From the NCBI RefSeq assembly GCF_021654285.1, contig NZ_JAKFZS010000030.1:1-64000 (forward strand): DNA of 64,000 bases, given 5' to 3'. The stretch is from Pseudoalteromonas luteoviolacea (GTDB taxonomy: Bacteria; Pseudomonadota; Gammaproteobacteria; Enterobacterales; Alteromonadaceae). Under the pieces are notes generated by a model that had not been told where the DNA came from, searched no databases, and saw nothing but the letters and a program-made list of their open reading frames with translations. Both the position numbers and the translations under genes were made by a program. The first letter of the stretch is position 1. Every line of letters begins with the position of its first letter. This document shows positions 9,186 to 18,129 of the stretch, piece after piece.

Positions 9186-10073
9186 ATGAAGCAGCTCGCT
9201 TTCCTATTGATGTGTGCCTGTAGCTTTTTGGCCAATGCCTCTTACCTTGACTATAAATATGAACACCTGCCTACTGAACATACTATTTCGTCTTCAACAC
9301 TCGGTGAAGAGCGTACTGTGTGGGTAATTTTGCCTGAAGGCTACAATGCGCCAGAAAATAGCGACAAGCAATACCCTGTTATTTACACAACTGACGGCGA
9401 GAACTTGCAATATTTAACTGGTCACAATATGTGGTTCTTACAACGCTCAAACATGTTACCAGACGCAATTTTGGTCGCTATCAATACTCGTCATCACAGA
9501 GCGCGCGATTTAACCCCAACAGAACCTAAAAATAGTCCAATTCCAGTCGCAACCGGACAAAGCCACCAACTAAAAGCCTTTATCAAAGATGAGGTTATCC
9601 CGTTTATTGATAACACATACCGTACAGATGACTTTAGAGTGCTGTCTGGTCATTCACTTGGCGGACTATTCACAATCACTAGCTTATTATCAGAGCACAT
9701 GCAGCCTCTATTTAAAGGCTATGTCGCCATTGACCCTTCACTGTGGTGGGACGATGGTATCGTTGCAAAGTGGGTTGAAGCAGCAGAAGACACATTTGAT
9801 GAAAAAGCCTTCTCTGTCTATATCGTAGCTGCACATGAAGAAAACATTCCTCCTGAGCACCAAGCGCTTTACTTGCAGCACATTACAGCAATCGATGACG
9901 CCGCAAACAGCCTGATTGATACAGATGCGACCACAATTCGATACGACATTACCCATGACGAAAACCATCGTTCAGTATTACATGTCGGTGTATTTAGAGG
10001 ATTAAGAGAAGTCTTTAAATGCTACCCAAGCGTTTGCCCAAAAGCAGACGAAGATGAGTCAGAACAGGATTAA
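9186..10073 (+). CDS. Secreted alpha/beta-hydrolase, putative esterase (esterase D-like)
   Basis: A 295-residue protein with a signal peptide (MKQLAFLLMCACSFLANA, cleavage near residue 18). The hydrolase nucleophile is in the elbow GHSLGG (about residues 156-161, in VLSGHSLGGLFT). A conserved VIYTTDGENLQY strand-turn lies earlier, and the likely catalytic His is in DENHRSVLH near residue 260. This is the arrangement of the putative esterase family (PF00756, IroE/YbbA/FrsA-type esterases). The substrate is unknown; relatives cleave small esters or siderophore esters. An AAAGGAG ribosome site precedes the ATG. It is a single gene closed by the terminator at 10112-10137. Confidence 0.85.
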   Translation: MKQLAFLLMCACSFLANASYLDYKYEHLPTEHTISSSTLGEERTVWVILPEGYNAPENSDKQYPVIYTTDGENLQYLTGHNMWFLQRSNMLPDAILVAINTRHHRARDLTPTEPKNSPIPVATGQSHQLKAFIKDEVIPFIDNTYRTDDFRVLSGHSLGGLFTITSLLSEHMQPLFKGYVAIDPSLWWDDGIVAKWVEAAEDTFDEKAFSVYIVAAHEENIPPEHQALYLQHITAIDDAANSLIDTDATTIRYDITHDENHRSVLHVGVFRGLREVFKCYPSVCPKADEDESEQD

Positions 10074-10111
10074 ACAAGGACTGATAAAACACATTAGGCC
10101 TGCCATACATC

Positions 10112-10137
10112 GAGGTGCCCCTTGCACCTCTTTTTTT
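10112..10137 (+). terminator. Rho-independent terminator
   Basis: GAGGTG (10112-10117) and CACCTC (10125-10130) form the stem, followed by seven T (10131-10137). It ends the esterase transcript. Confidence 0.85.
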
Positions 10138-10146
10138 CAAAGCAGA

Positions 10147-10548
10147 TTAATCAATAAACCCATCGTGCTGCTGACCTTGATCACCAATTTCGTCCCAGCA
10201 GGCTTTTGAACTCACCCACATGTGATGAACCACCTTAGCGCCCACTAAATCGTCGTTTGCGATTAACCCTACCGGCACATACATACGCTGCTCATCGTTT
10301 TTACCAGGCAGGTTTGATCCACACTGTGTACAAAAACTGCAAACCCAGTCATGATCTGGTTTATGCCAAGTTTTGATTTTGTCGGTACCTGTCAGCCAAG
10401 CAAAGTGTTTGTTATTCACCACAGCAACCGACACACCATTTCCGCCACTTGTTTTTCGGCAAATTGAGCAATGGCAAACATAAATATCCGTTATTGGTAA
10501 ACTGATATCAAACTGCACTGCGTTACAATTGCAACTACCTTTGACCAT
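10147..10548 (-). CDS. GFA family zinc protein (CENP-V/GFA fold)
   Basis: A product of about 133 residues with the Cys pairs of the GFA (glutathione-dependent formaldehyde-activating) fold: GSCNCNAV near the N-terminus, then VCHCSICRK, and later CSFCTQCGSNL. These Cys bind two zinc ions. Proteins of this family are often labelled aldehyde-activating, but most have no proven activity. I start it at MVKGS (10548), where the family domain begins and an AGGTTG site lies upstream, rather than at the ATG eight codons earlier. A second GFA gene lies at 39108-39491. Confidence 0.85.
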   Translation of the reverse strand: MVKGSCNCNAVQFDISLPITDIYVCHCSICRKTSGGNGVSVAVVNNKHFAWLTGTDKIKTWHKPDHDWVCSFCTQCGSNLPGKNDEQRMYVPVGLIANDDLVGAKVVHHMWVSSKACWDEIGDQGQQHDGFID

Positions 10549-10692
10549 ATTCAACCTAATTACATCACACACTATCTGTTTCTATTGTATGAACATTTTT
10601 GAAATTTAAACACCCTCTACCCTGCTTAATCTTAGCGAACCTGACATTCCTTTTCTAAACTTAGAGCATTCAACCTGCATAGGCACAGTACT

Positions 10693-13185
10693 ATGGCATT
10701 TAGCACAGGGCTATTGATCCTGCTGTTTGTTATCTTCGCACTCTTTATTGGCGCATTTGTGCGGCATATTTTAAAAGGCACACAAGTCCCCTACACGGTT
10801 GCGCTCTTATTACTAGGCATTGCAATCGGGTTGCTACAAAGAGCAGACTTGTTTAATGCATACGCCCCAGAATTTGGCCAGAGTTTATCTTTGGTTGCCG
10901 AAATAGACTCTCACCTATTTTTATATCTGTTTTTGCCGACGCTCATTTTTGAAAGCGCATTTGCCATGGAGGTGCATTTATTCCGCCGCATGTTTACGCA
11001 AATCGCTATTTTGGCCGTCCCAGGTTTAATGCTCGCGATTTGGTTAACAGCAGAGCTCATCTTTGCCATTGTGCCCGATGGCTGGGGCTGGAGCTGGGCC
11101 ATTTGCCTAATGTTTGGTGCTTTGATCAGTGCCACAGATCCGGTGGCTGTCGTCGCGCTGTTAAAAGAAGTCAGTTCTAGAAAGCGCCTTGAAACCCTCA
11201 TTGAAGGCGAGTCGCTGCTCAACGACGGCACGGCAATCGTGTTCTTTTCACTTTTTTTTGTATGGGTTAGCGCCACTTACAGCGGTGATATCAACGCTGG
11301 ACTTTCATCGCCTTTGCATGTCACTGCTGAGTTTTTACAAGTTGTATTAGTAGGTCTGGCAATAGGCTTAGCCGTAGGTGGTCTATGTATTATGTGGATA
11401 GAGCATGTATTTAACGACCCAATGATCGAAATCTCTTTAACCATAGCAGCTGCCTATTCAGTATTTTTTATTGCAGAGAACTTTCACGTTTCGGGGGTAG
11501 TTGCGGTTGTCACGTTAGCCATAATGTTTGCAAGTATCGGTCGAACTCGGATCAGCCCCGAAGTCGCTGGATTTTTACATCATTTTTGGGAAATGATGGC
11601 CCACATGGCCAACACACTTATCTTTTTACTGGTTGGCATATTGGTCGCTATCCGTGTACCACTAAATGATATGCAAGCATGGAAAATGCTGGCATTGCTT
11701 TACGCGGGTATTTTAATCATTAGGGCAATCTCTATCACCGTGTGTATGCCAGCCCTAACGAGATTAGGTATTGGTATTAATTTTCCAAAAGCTGCGGTGC
11801 TGTGCTGGGGTGGACTGCGCGGTGCGGTGTCATTAGCCTTGGCGCTGGCCGTAGTCGCCAGTGATGTCATACCAAAAGAAATTGGTGATCGGGTGCTGTT
11901 TTTATGTGCAGGCATCGTAGTCTTAACCATATTAGTCAACGGCTCCACAATGGGCTGCTTACTTAAAATACTCGGCTTAAACTCATTACCGCCAGCAAAA
12001 CAAGCAACTGTAGACAAAGCCCAAGGCACAATCAATAATGAGCTACACGAGATGCTGCCTGTGATGATGACCAACCCATTTTTGCAAGGCGCAGACTGGG
12101 AAACCGTAAAGCAAAAATCGCAACTACAAGCACTCAATGAGACCGAAGCAAATAATAAAATAACCACAGAAGAGCTCAACACGGCATACAAAAGGAGACT
12201 ACTCGAGACTGAGCGAAAACATTATTGGACGCAATTTGAACAAGGGATGTTGAGCAAGCAAGCTACTAGCAAATTAGTTGAAGCGGTTGAATCTGCCCTA
12301 GACGGTGAACCCCAAATTAGCCCAAGAACCTCCATTTATACGGTATGGCAAACCCCCAAATGGTTGCAACCACTGAGGCAATATTCATGGTTAAACAAGC
12401 TCTTATTGACCTTTTATTTTAAGAAACTTGCCTTGGGTTACGATATTGCTCGGGGGTTTATGCACGCACAAGAGGCACTGCAAAGTCATGTGCAAACCTT
12501 AGCGCCCAGCCAGTCTGCTGCCAATTTAGTGTTAAAAGATGTCAAAGATAACAAAACACGCACACTTGAGCGTATGAACAAATTACATGAGAGCTTTCCA
12601 GAGATTATTCAATCCCTGCAGACACAAGCTGCGACTAGGTTGTTGCTCAATCGCGAACGCGCTGTCATCAATGCACAGCTTAAGCAAGCTGTGTTAGATA
12701 AGCCCGAAGCTCAAAGGCTATTAGCATGCGTTGAAGACAAAATGGCCAACCTCCAAAGTGAGTCAATCTTCAAAACGACCAAGCAACAACAATTTACTAA
12801 TGATATTCCTTGGGCTAAGAACTTACCGCTCGCCACACGTGAAAAACTATCCGCTTTTGTAGAGCATCAGGTTTATGAAGCGCAGCAAGTAATTTGCAAC
12901 GAAAACCAGCCGCTGTCTAAAATTGGCGTTATTGTGAGAGGAAGCGTTAAAGAACAATGGAACGTATCATCAGGTAATGACGTAAAGCACACTTGTACAA
13001 ATAAAGGGCCCGGCGAATCAATTGCCCTAACCGCATTGCTAAGCGGTGCATGCGCAACCGACATCACCAGTGACACCCCTTGTGATATTATGTGGCTACC
13101 TTGCGACAAGCTTAAGCAATTAATGCAAAATGATAGCCAATTAACTCAAGTAGTTTGCAAGTTAATGCAAGAATATACTAACTAA
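10693..13185 (+). CDS. CPA1-family Na+/H+ antiporter with C-terminal cNMP-type domain
   Basis: An 830-residue inner-membrane antiporter. The first ~430 residues carry about 12 membrane segments. The ion-binding motif ISATDPVAVVALL is in the middle (about residues 145-157), and EGESLLNDGTAIVFF follows, both hallmarks of the NhaP/CPA1 exchangers. CWGGLRGAVSLALAL (near residue 375) is another family block. The cytoplasmic tail is long and helical and ends in a cyclic-nucleotide-binding-like domain (about residues 715-825: RGSVKEQW, GPGESIALTALLSG, WLPCDKL), as in SOS1-type exchangers. A cyclic nucleotide or another ligand may therefore gate transport. The exact ion preference (Na+, Li+ or K+) is not decided by sequence. 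Confidence 0.9.
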   Translation: MAFSTGLLILLFVIFALFIGAFVRHILKGTQVPYTVALLLLGIAIGLLQRADLFNAYAPEFGQSLSLVAEIDSHLFLYLFLPTLIFESAFAMEVHLFRRMFTQIAILAVPGLMLAIWLTAELIFAIVPDGWGWSWAICLMFGALISATDPVAVVALLKEVSSRKRLETLIEGESLLNDGTAIVFFSLFFVWVSATYSGDINAGLSSPLHVTAEFLQVVLVGLAIGLAVGGLCIMWIEHVFNDPMIEISLTIAAAYSVFFIAENFHVSGVVAVVTLAIMFASIGRTRISPEVAGFLHHFWEMMAHMANTLIFLLVGILVAIRVPLNDMQAWKMLALLYAGILIIRAISITVCMPALTRLGIGINFPKAAVLCWGGLRGAVSLALALAVVASDVIPKEIGDRVLFLCAGIVVLTILVNGSTMGCLLKILGLNSLPPAKQATVDKAQGTINNELHEMLPVMMTNPFLQGADWETVKQKSQLQALNETEANNKITTEELNTAYKRRLLETERKHYWTQFEQGMLSKQATSKLVEAVESALDGEPQISPRTSIYTVWQTPKWLQPLRQYSWLNKLLLTFYFKKLALGYDIARGFMHAQEALQSHVQTLAPSQSAANLVLKDVKDNKTRTLERMNKLHESFPEIIQSLQTQAATRLLLNRERAVINAQLKQAVLDKPEAQRLLACVEDKMANLQSESIFKTTKQQQFTNDIPWAKNLPLATREKLSAFVEHQVYEAQQVICNENQPLSKIGVIVRGSVKEQWNVSSGNDVKHTCTNKGPGESIALTALLSGACATDITSDTPCDIMWLPCDKLKQLMQNDSQLTQVVCKLMQEYTN

Positions 13186-13693
13186 TTGTTTTATATTTAT
13201 TCGTTGTGCTAATACGTTCTAGCTGCTCAATTAACTGCATAACAGAGTGTTGGCTATAGACTTTGATGCCTTTGGATCTGAGCAGTTGTGCAGTAACGCC
13301 AGCACCGGTTACTTTCTTACCAGAAAAAGTGCCATCATATATTTTTTCGCTTCCGCAAGATGGGCTACCCTCTGCCAAAACCGCGTATTTTATTTGTTGT
13401 TGCAAACAAATTTGCAGCGCTTGATGGGCACCATTTAAAAAGGCATCTGTCACATCGACTCCATCATCCCCGACAACACGCGCTTGTTGGTGGATGACAT
13501 CACGCCCTTCGCCTCCGATAATTTCCGCCGGCGCTCTAGGTATCGGTAAACCAGCAGAGACTTCTGGACAAAAGCCAACAAGCTTGACGTTTAGATCTAA
13601 CCAACGCTTATCTGACTCATCCAGCGATAAGTTACTTCCGTTATACCTTACTTTATTGCCCATTAAACAGGCACTCACAAAGACCTTTTGCAT
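13178..13693 (-). CDS. DUF523 domain protein
   Basis: A 171-residue protein of the DUF523 (YbbK) family. Its hallmarks are the start VFVSACLMGNKVRYNG, the block FCPEVSAGLPIPRAPAEI and the Cys-containing EGSPSCGSEKIYDG near residue 105. The conserved Cys residues suggest metal or redox chemistry; the function is unknown. I start it at MQKVFVSACL (13693), where the family begins, rather than 19 codons upstream. Its 3' end overlaps the antiporter 3' end by eight bases (convergent genes). Confidence 0.85.
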   Translation of the reverse strand: MQKVFVSACLMGNKVRYNGSNLSLDESDKRWLDLNVKLVGFCPEVSAGLPIPRAPAEIIGGEGRDVIHQQARVVGDDGVDVTDAFLNGAHQALQICLQQQIKYAVLAEGSPSCGSEKIYDGTFSGKKVTGAGVTAQLLRSKGIKVYSQHSVMQLIEQLERISTTNKYKTIS

Positions 13694-13875
13694 CCATACT
13701 CCACATTTAAATACTGCACTGACTTCTATATACCCATAAAAAGTACACATAGCTTATTATAATAGAGTAGTTATTTAACACTAAAGAAATATTTATTCTT
13801 TAAATATAGAATGGACAACTTAAACCACCTAATTCATAGCATTAAAAAACAACAACATGCAAGCTTGATCCCATT

Positions 13876-13891
13876 TTGCATACGTATTCAA
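13876..13891. promoter_or_regulatory. LacI-type operator upstream of amylase 1
   Basis: TTGCATACGTATTCAA is palindromic apart from one position in each half (TTGnATACGTATnCAA) and has the CG centre and spacing of LacI-family operators. The same 16 bases recur exactly at 16013-16028, before the second amylase. It lies about 60 bases before the start codon. A maltose/amylase repressor of the MalR type is the obvious candidate binder; no such regulator is in the window. Confidence 0.7.
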
Positions 13892-13949
13892 TGGAATGTT
13901 CCTCAAAGCGCCTTATATTGTAAAACTCATGTAAATGAGAGGCACAATA

Positions 13950-15959
13950 ATGAAAAATATAGTACTACCAATCGTCGCAAGTGTTTCGGTACTTGCATCA
14001 AACAGCACCTATGCTACGCCTAGTAACACAGGTGCACCAACCACATTTGTTCACCTGTTTGAATGGTCTTGGCCTGATGTCGCAAAAGAATGTGAAACCT
14101 TTTTAGGGCCACAAGGCTATGCGGCAGTCCAGGTTTCGCCGCCGAGTGAACATATCACCGGGAGTCAATGGTGGACAAGATATCAACCTGTTAGCTATCA
14201 ACTTATCAGTCGCGGCGGAGATAGAGCTGCGTTCATCGACATGGTATCTCGATGTAAGGCTGCAGGGGTCGATATTTATGTCGATGCGGTGATAAATCAT
14301 ATGGCACACGGAAGCGGTACCGGGGTCGCAGGCAGTCAGTTTGGTAACAAACAATATCCCATCTACAGCCCAAATGACTTCCATCAAACCTGTGCAATTA
14401 ACCCTGAAGATTACGGCAATAACCCATGGCGCGTGCAGCATTGTGAATTAGTGGGATTACACGATTTGGACACCGATTCACCTTATGTGCAGTCGCAGCT
14501 TGCAAATTACTTAAATGACTTGCTAGATATTGGCGTTGCGGGCTTTCGTTTAGATGCAAGCAAGCATATGCCTGCGAACGACATCGGCGATATTCTAGGT
14601 AAACTCAATAAGCAATCTGTGGTGTTCCAAGAGGTCATAGATCAAGGTGGTGAAGCTGTTCAAGCTTCCGAATACTTTCAAAATGGCTTAGTCACTGAGT
14701 TCAAATACAGCATTAAACTCAGCGAAACATTTAAAACAGGTCAGCTTGCTTGGCTTAAATCTTTTGGTGAGCAATGGGGCTTTATGCCAAGCTATAAAGC
14801 CGTTGTATTTTCTGATAACCATGACAATCAACGCGGGCATGGCGGTGCTGGCTCTATAGTCACCTTTCACGACGGCAAACTATATGAACTGGCCAATGTG
14901 TTCATGCTTGCCTACCCCTATGGCTATCCAAAGGTAATGTCTAGCTATGAATTTTATGGCAATACCGATGCCGGCGGCCCAACTGTGCCCGTTCATCAAG
15001 GTAAGAATTTAAATTGCAACGCACAGCACTGGCAATGTGAGCACAGAAAGCCCTTTATCGCAGGCGCAATGCGCTTTAGAAATCATACCAATGATGACTG
15101 GTCAGTACAAAATTGGTGGGACAATGGTAATAACCAAATTGCTTTTTCGCGCGGTAATTTAGGGTTTGTGGCCATCAATAGAGAATCAAACAATATGAAT
15201 GTGAGGTTGGCAACCGGTCTCCCTGCGGGCACATATTGTGACGAGCTTTCTGGCGGTAAAAGTGCGGGATATTGCAATGGCAGAGCAATTACGGTTGATG
15301 GCGATGGAACTGCTCAAATATCACTGTCCTCTATGGATGCAATCGCTATCCATCACCAAAGTATTGCCACAGATACCCCTAATGACGGCGACGGAGATTG
15401 GCAAAGAACCGTTGTATTTATAAAAGCACAAACACAAAGCGGCCAAGATATGTTCGCACGCGGCGGCTTGGACCACAATGCAGCGTCACAGCGTGGATTG
15501 CAATGCGACCAAAATCCTGTACTTTGCCAAATTCCAATTAGACACCTAAACCTCAGAAATCAAACCACTGCACCATGGAAATCAGGAGATACCTACCTTG
15601 ACTGGCAGGCAACTGAACCTGGTCAATCAAATCAAGCCCAAGGGACTGCTTTAGATTGGACAACCAATGTTTGGCCTGCAAATTGGGGTGAAAAGAAAAG
15701 CTACGATCTTCATGGATTTGGTGAGTCAGATTTAAACCAATGGGGCCCGCACTACTGGAAACTTGATGTAGAAATGGATTGCAGTCAAACTCACCAAGGC
15801 TGGTTCGAGCTAAAAGCATTTGTCAAAAATGGTCAAGGATGGGAAAGTGATATTATCCAAGCAAACCGACCTTATGCTAGCAATAACCACTTCGCGCAGT
15901 GTGGTAAGCTAAATGTATTTGAGTTTGGTAAAAACACCCACCTCATACAGGCTCTCTAG
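13950..15959 (+). CDS. Secreted GH13 alpha-amylase with C-terminal secretion domain
   Basis: This enzyme hydrolyses alpha-1,4 links of starch and glycogen outside the cell. The start at MKNIVLPIV (13950) leaves a standard signal peptide ending at STYA. The catalytic domain runs to about residue 470 and closely follows the cold-active P. haloplanktis amylase: FVHLFEWSW at the start, nucleophile Asp202 in FRLDASKH, acid/base Glu228 in VFQEVIDQGGEA, and Asp289 in SDNHDNQRGHGG. The Arg of FRLDAS is one of the chloride ligands in that family. The last ~190 residues (from GDGDWQRTVVF) match the family's C-terminal beta-barrel that helps the amylase cross the outer membrane and is cut off later. An amylase with no such tail follows directly. 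Confidence 0.95.
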   Translation: MKNIVLPIVASVSVLASNSTYATPSNTGAPTTFVHLFEWSWPDVAKECETFLGPQGYAAVQVSPPSEHITGSQWWTRYQPVSYQLISRGGDRAAFIDMVSRCKAAGVDIYVDAVINHMAHGSGTGVAGSQFGNKQYPIYSPNDFHQTCAINPEDYGNNPWRVQHCELVGLHDLDTDSPYVQSQLANYLNDLLDIGVAGFRLDASKHMPANDIGDILGKLNKQSVVFQEVIDQGGEAVQASEYFQNGLVTEFKYSIKLSETFKTGQLAWLKSFGEQWGFMPSYKAVVFSDNHDNQRGHGGAGSIVTFHDGKLYELANVFMLAYPYGYPKVMSSYEFYGNTDAGGPTVPVHQGKNLNCNAQHWQCEHRKPFIAGAMRFRNHTNDDWSVQNWWDNGNNQIAFSRGNLGFVAINRESNNMNVRLATGLPAGTYCDELSGGKSAGYCNGRAITVDGDGTAQISLSSMDAIAIHHQSIATDTPNDGDGDWQRTVVFIKAQTQSGQDMFARGGLDHNAASQRGLQCDQNPVLCQIPIRHLNLRNQTTAPWKSGDTYLDWQATEPGQSNQAQGTALDWTTNVWPANWGEKKSYDLHGFGESDLNQWGPHYWKLDVEMDCSQTHQGWFELKAFVKNGQGWESDIIQANRPYASNNHFAQCGKLNVFEFGKNTHLIQAL

Positions 15960-15987
15960 TGTTAAGATAACACCTTAAAATTTGTGT

Positions 15988-16015
15988 ATGGCAACCGTTT
16001 TTGGTTGCCATTTTG
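15988..16015 (+). terminator. Terminator of amylase 1
   Basis: ATGGCAACC (15988-15996) pairs with GGTTGCCAT (16003-16011), followed by TTTTG. It partly overlaps the operator of the next amylase, so the two genes are separate transcription units. Confidence 0.75.
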
Positions 16016-16028
16016 CATACGTATTCAA
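16013..16028. promoter_or_regulatory. LacI-type operator upstream of amylase 2
   Basis: An exact copy of the 16-base operator at 13876-13891, including five shared flanking bases upstream. It lies 60 bases before the second amylase start, which matches the first gene's spacing. Both amylases are therefore likely controlled by the same LacI-family repressor. Confidence 0.7.
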
Positions 16029-16087
16029 TACGATTATTACCATAAGACCGATATATTGTCTTTCTCAAAAAAATGAGAAATATAAGA

Positions 16088-17503
16088 ATGAAAAATAACC
16101 GACTCCCTACCCTAGCTGGACTTGCACTCATTGCATCTACCAATGTGAATGCATCGGGGCATACCCCTAACACATTTGTACATTTGTTTGAGTGGTCTTG
16201 GCCCGATATTGCCACTGAATGCGAGACGTTTTTAGGACCTCAAGGTTACAAAGCAGTTCAAGTATCACCGCCTAATGAACATATCGCAGGCGAACAGTGG
16301 TGGACAAGATATCAGCCCGTCACTTATGAGCTGAACAGTCGAGGTGGCAACAAAGCGCAATTCGTCGATATGATAAAGCGATGCAAAGCGCAAGGCGTGG
16401 ACATATATGTCGATGCAGTTATTAATCACATGGCACACGGTAGCGGTAAAAGTATTGCTGGCAAGTCTTATGGCAATAAACACTACCCTATTTACTCTCC
16501 TAAAGATTTCCACAAACCCTGTGCTATCAAAGGCACCGACTACGTAAATAATGCGTGGCGCGTGCAAAACTGTGAACTTGTTGGCCTGCACGATTTAGAT
16601 ACTGACTCTGTCAGCGTTCAGGCAAAAATCGCCAGTTACCTAAACAAACTTACAGGCTTAGGCGTGGCAGGATTCAGACTTGATGCCAGTAAACACATGC
16701 CCACTGAGGATATCGCCGCAATTTTAAAACAACTCAATGACTCACCGCTTATTTTTCAAGAAGTCATAGATCAAGGTGGTGAAGCAATCACATCAGTGCC
16801 ATATCTCAGCAACGGCATGGTCACAGAATTTAAATACAGCGTTAAACTGAGCCATGTTTTTAAACAAGGGAAGCTTGCCTCACTTAAAACCTTTGTTAAA
16901 GACTGGGGCTTAATGCCCAGTGAAAAGGCCATCATATTCACAGACAACCACGACAACCAGCGTGGTCACGGTGGTGCTGGCGACATCGTCACGTTCAAAG
17001 ATAAAACATTGTATGACCTTGCTAACGTATTTATGCTGGCCTATCCGTATGGTTATCCAAAAGTGATGTCCAGTTACGAATTTAACGGTGATACCGATGC
17101 TGGCGGGCCAAAAGTGCCTGTTCACCAATCTGGTAAACTCAACTGCCAAGACACCTTGTGGCAATGTGAACATAGAAAGCCTATGATCGCTGGCGCAATA
17201 CGTTTTAGAAGTTACACGGCCGACAATCCAACCATCTCAAATTGGTGGGACAATGGTAAAAACCAAATTGCGTTTTCACGCGGAGATCTGGGCTTTGTCG
17301 CGATTAATCGTGAAGATAAAACAATGCACGCCACGCTTCAAACCGGTTTACTACCCGGCACATATTGTGATGAGTTGAGCATAGATACTAATCAAGGGCC
17401 GTGTATAGGGAGATCTATCACTGTAAAGCAAGACGGCACAGCTTTAATACAACTAAAACCTATGGATGCAATCGCCATACATCACCTTGCACGATTGAAG
17501 TAG
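16088..17503 (+). CDS. Secreted GH13 alpha-amylase without C-terminal domain
   Basis: A 471-residue paralogue of the amylase just upstream. The start at MKNNRLPTL (16088) mirrors the upstream gene's start context (ATGAGA, then AATATAAGA, then ATG) and leaves a signal peptide ending at NVNA. Catalytic residues are Asp199 (FRLDASKH), Glu225 (FQEVIDQGGEA) and Asp286 (TDNHDNQRG). The protein ends at the last strand of the amylase C-domain (MDAIAIHHLARLK), so it lacks the secretion-helper domain carried by the paralogue. It may be exported by another route, or may borrow the paralogue's domain; neither can be decided here. The two genes almost certainly arose by tandem duplication. Confidence 0.95.
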   Translation: MKNNRLPTLAGLALIASTNVNASGHTPNTFVHLFEWSWPDIATECETFLGPQGYKAVQVSPPNEHIAGEQWWTRYQPVTYELNSRGGNKAQFVDMIKRCKAQGVDIYVDAVINHMAHGSGKSIAGKSYGNKHYPIYSPKDFHKPCAIKGTDYVNNAWRVQNCELVGLHDLDTDSVSVQAKIASYLNKLTGLGVAGFRLDASKHMPTEDIAAILKQLNDSPLIFQEVIDQGGEAITSVPYLSNGMVTEFKYSVKLSHVFKQGKLASLKTFVKDWGLMPSEKAIIFTDNHDNQRGHGGAGDIVTFKDKTLYDLANVFMLAYPYGYPKVMSSYEFNGDTDAGGPKVPVHQSGKLNCQDTLWQCEHRKPMIAGAIRFRSYTADNPTISNWWDNGKNQIAFSRGDLGFVAINREDKTMHATLQTGLLPGTYCDELSIDTNQGPCIGRSITVKQDGTALIQLKPMDAIAIHHLARLK

Positions 17504-17514
17504 TATGGCCTTGG

Positions 17515-17905
17515 TGCAAATCGCTATTGTGCGAAAAATTAATGGCACAGCGCGAAGCGCTGACATTCTTTTCGCACAAGGTGATTGACGTGCAAAATGT
17601 AACGACTGCGAGCGAAGCGAGTACGTTCAATTTGCGCAAGGTGAATATCGTGTGAAAGGTTAATGACACGGCGCGAAGCGCTGACATTCTTTTCGCGCAA
17701 GGTGAAATGAGCCATTTTAACCAAACAAAAACAATACCCCTATTAACCCAAAGCAGATCCTCTGCTACGTCATTCCGGACTTGCTCCGGAAACCATAGAA
17801 TAGTCAAAGAAAAAATGGATCCTGAATCAAGTGCAAAATGTAACGACTGCAAGCGAAGCCTGTTAATTTGGCTTTGTGCAAGGTGAATATAGTGCGAATG
17901 GGTAA
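17515..17905. repeat. Cluster of palindromic intergenic repeats (left flank of integron unit 1)
   Basis: Several families are interleaved. One is a hairpin framed by GTGCGAAAA and TTTTCGCAC with core GCGCGAAGCGC (near 17528-17577 and 17650-17698). A second has the core GCGAGCGAAGCGAG (near 17608). A third runs from TTCCGGACTTGCTCCGGAA to GGATCCTGAATC (17770-17830). The same families recur at 22206-22700 and 29355-29640, always next to integron parts. No gene lies here. Confidence 0.8.
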
Positions 17906-18018
17906 TGTGTACTAGCTCATATCTGATATCTGACTTACAGTTTTAGTGCGTAGATTTATACTTCATGTGACAGGCAGCTATGAGCGAAAAACGGACGGTC
18001 GTTCTAATTTATTTTTGG
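17906..18018. repeat. Shared ~110-bp block, copy 1
   Basis: Starts with GTGTACTAGCTCATATCTGA and contains ACAGGCAGCTATGAGCGAAA and CATTTTTGG-like ends. It is homologous to 22706-22815 with about ten differences and a short indel. In both places it is the boundary between the palindromic-repeat cluster and the far end of a cassette array. Confidence 0.75.
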
Positions 18019-18129
18019 ACAAACACCCTGTTAATAGGCTAAATATAGTTGGGTAAAATTAGCTACAAAGGAACAAACGCTAACTATATTTTGTCCTTGC
18101 TAAACAACTTCTTAAATTTCATTTTGTAC

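Noticed and set aside
11700..12191. A 163-codon minus-strand frame inside the antiporter
   Set aside because: It lies wholly within a well-supported gene, its translation matches nothing, and it lacks a ribosome site.
17401..17655. Plus-strand frame running from the amylase 3' end into the repeat cluster
   Set aside because: It is out of frame with the amylase, covers palindromic repeats and has no start signal.
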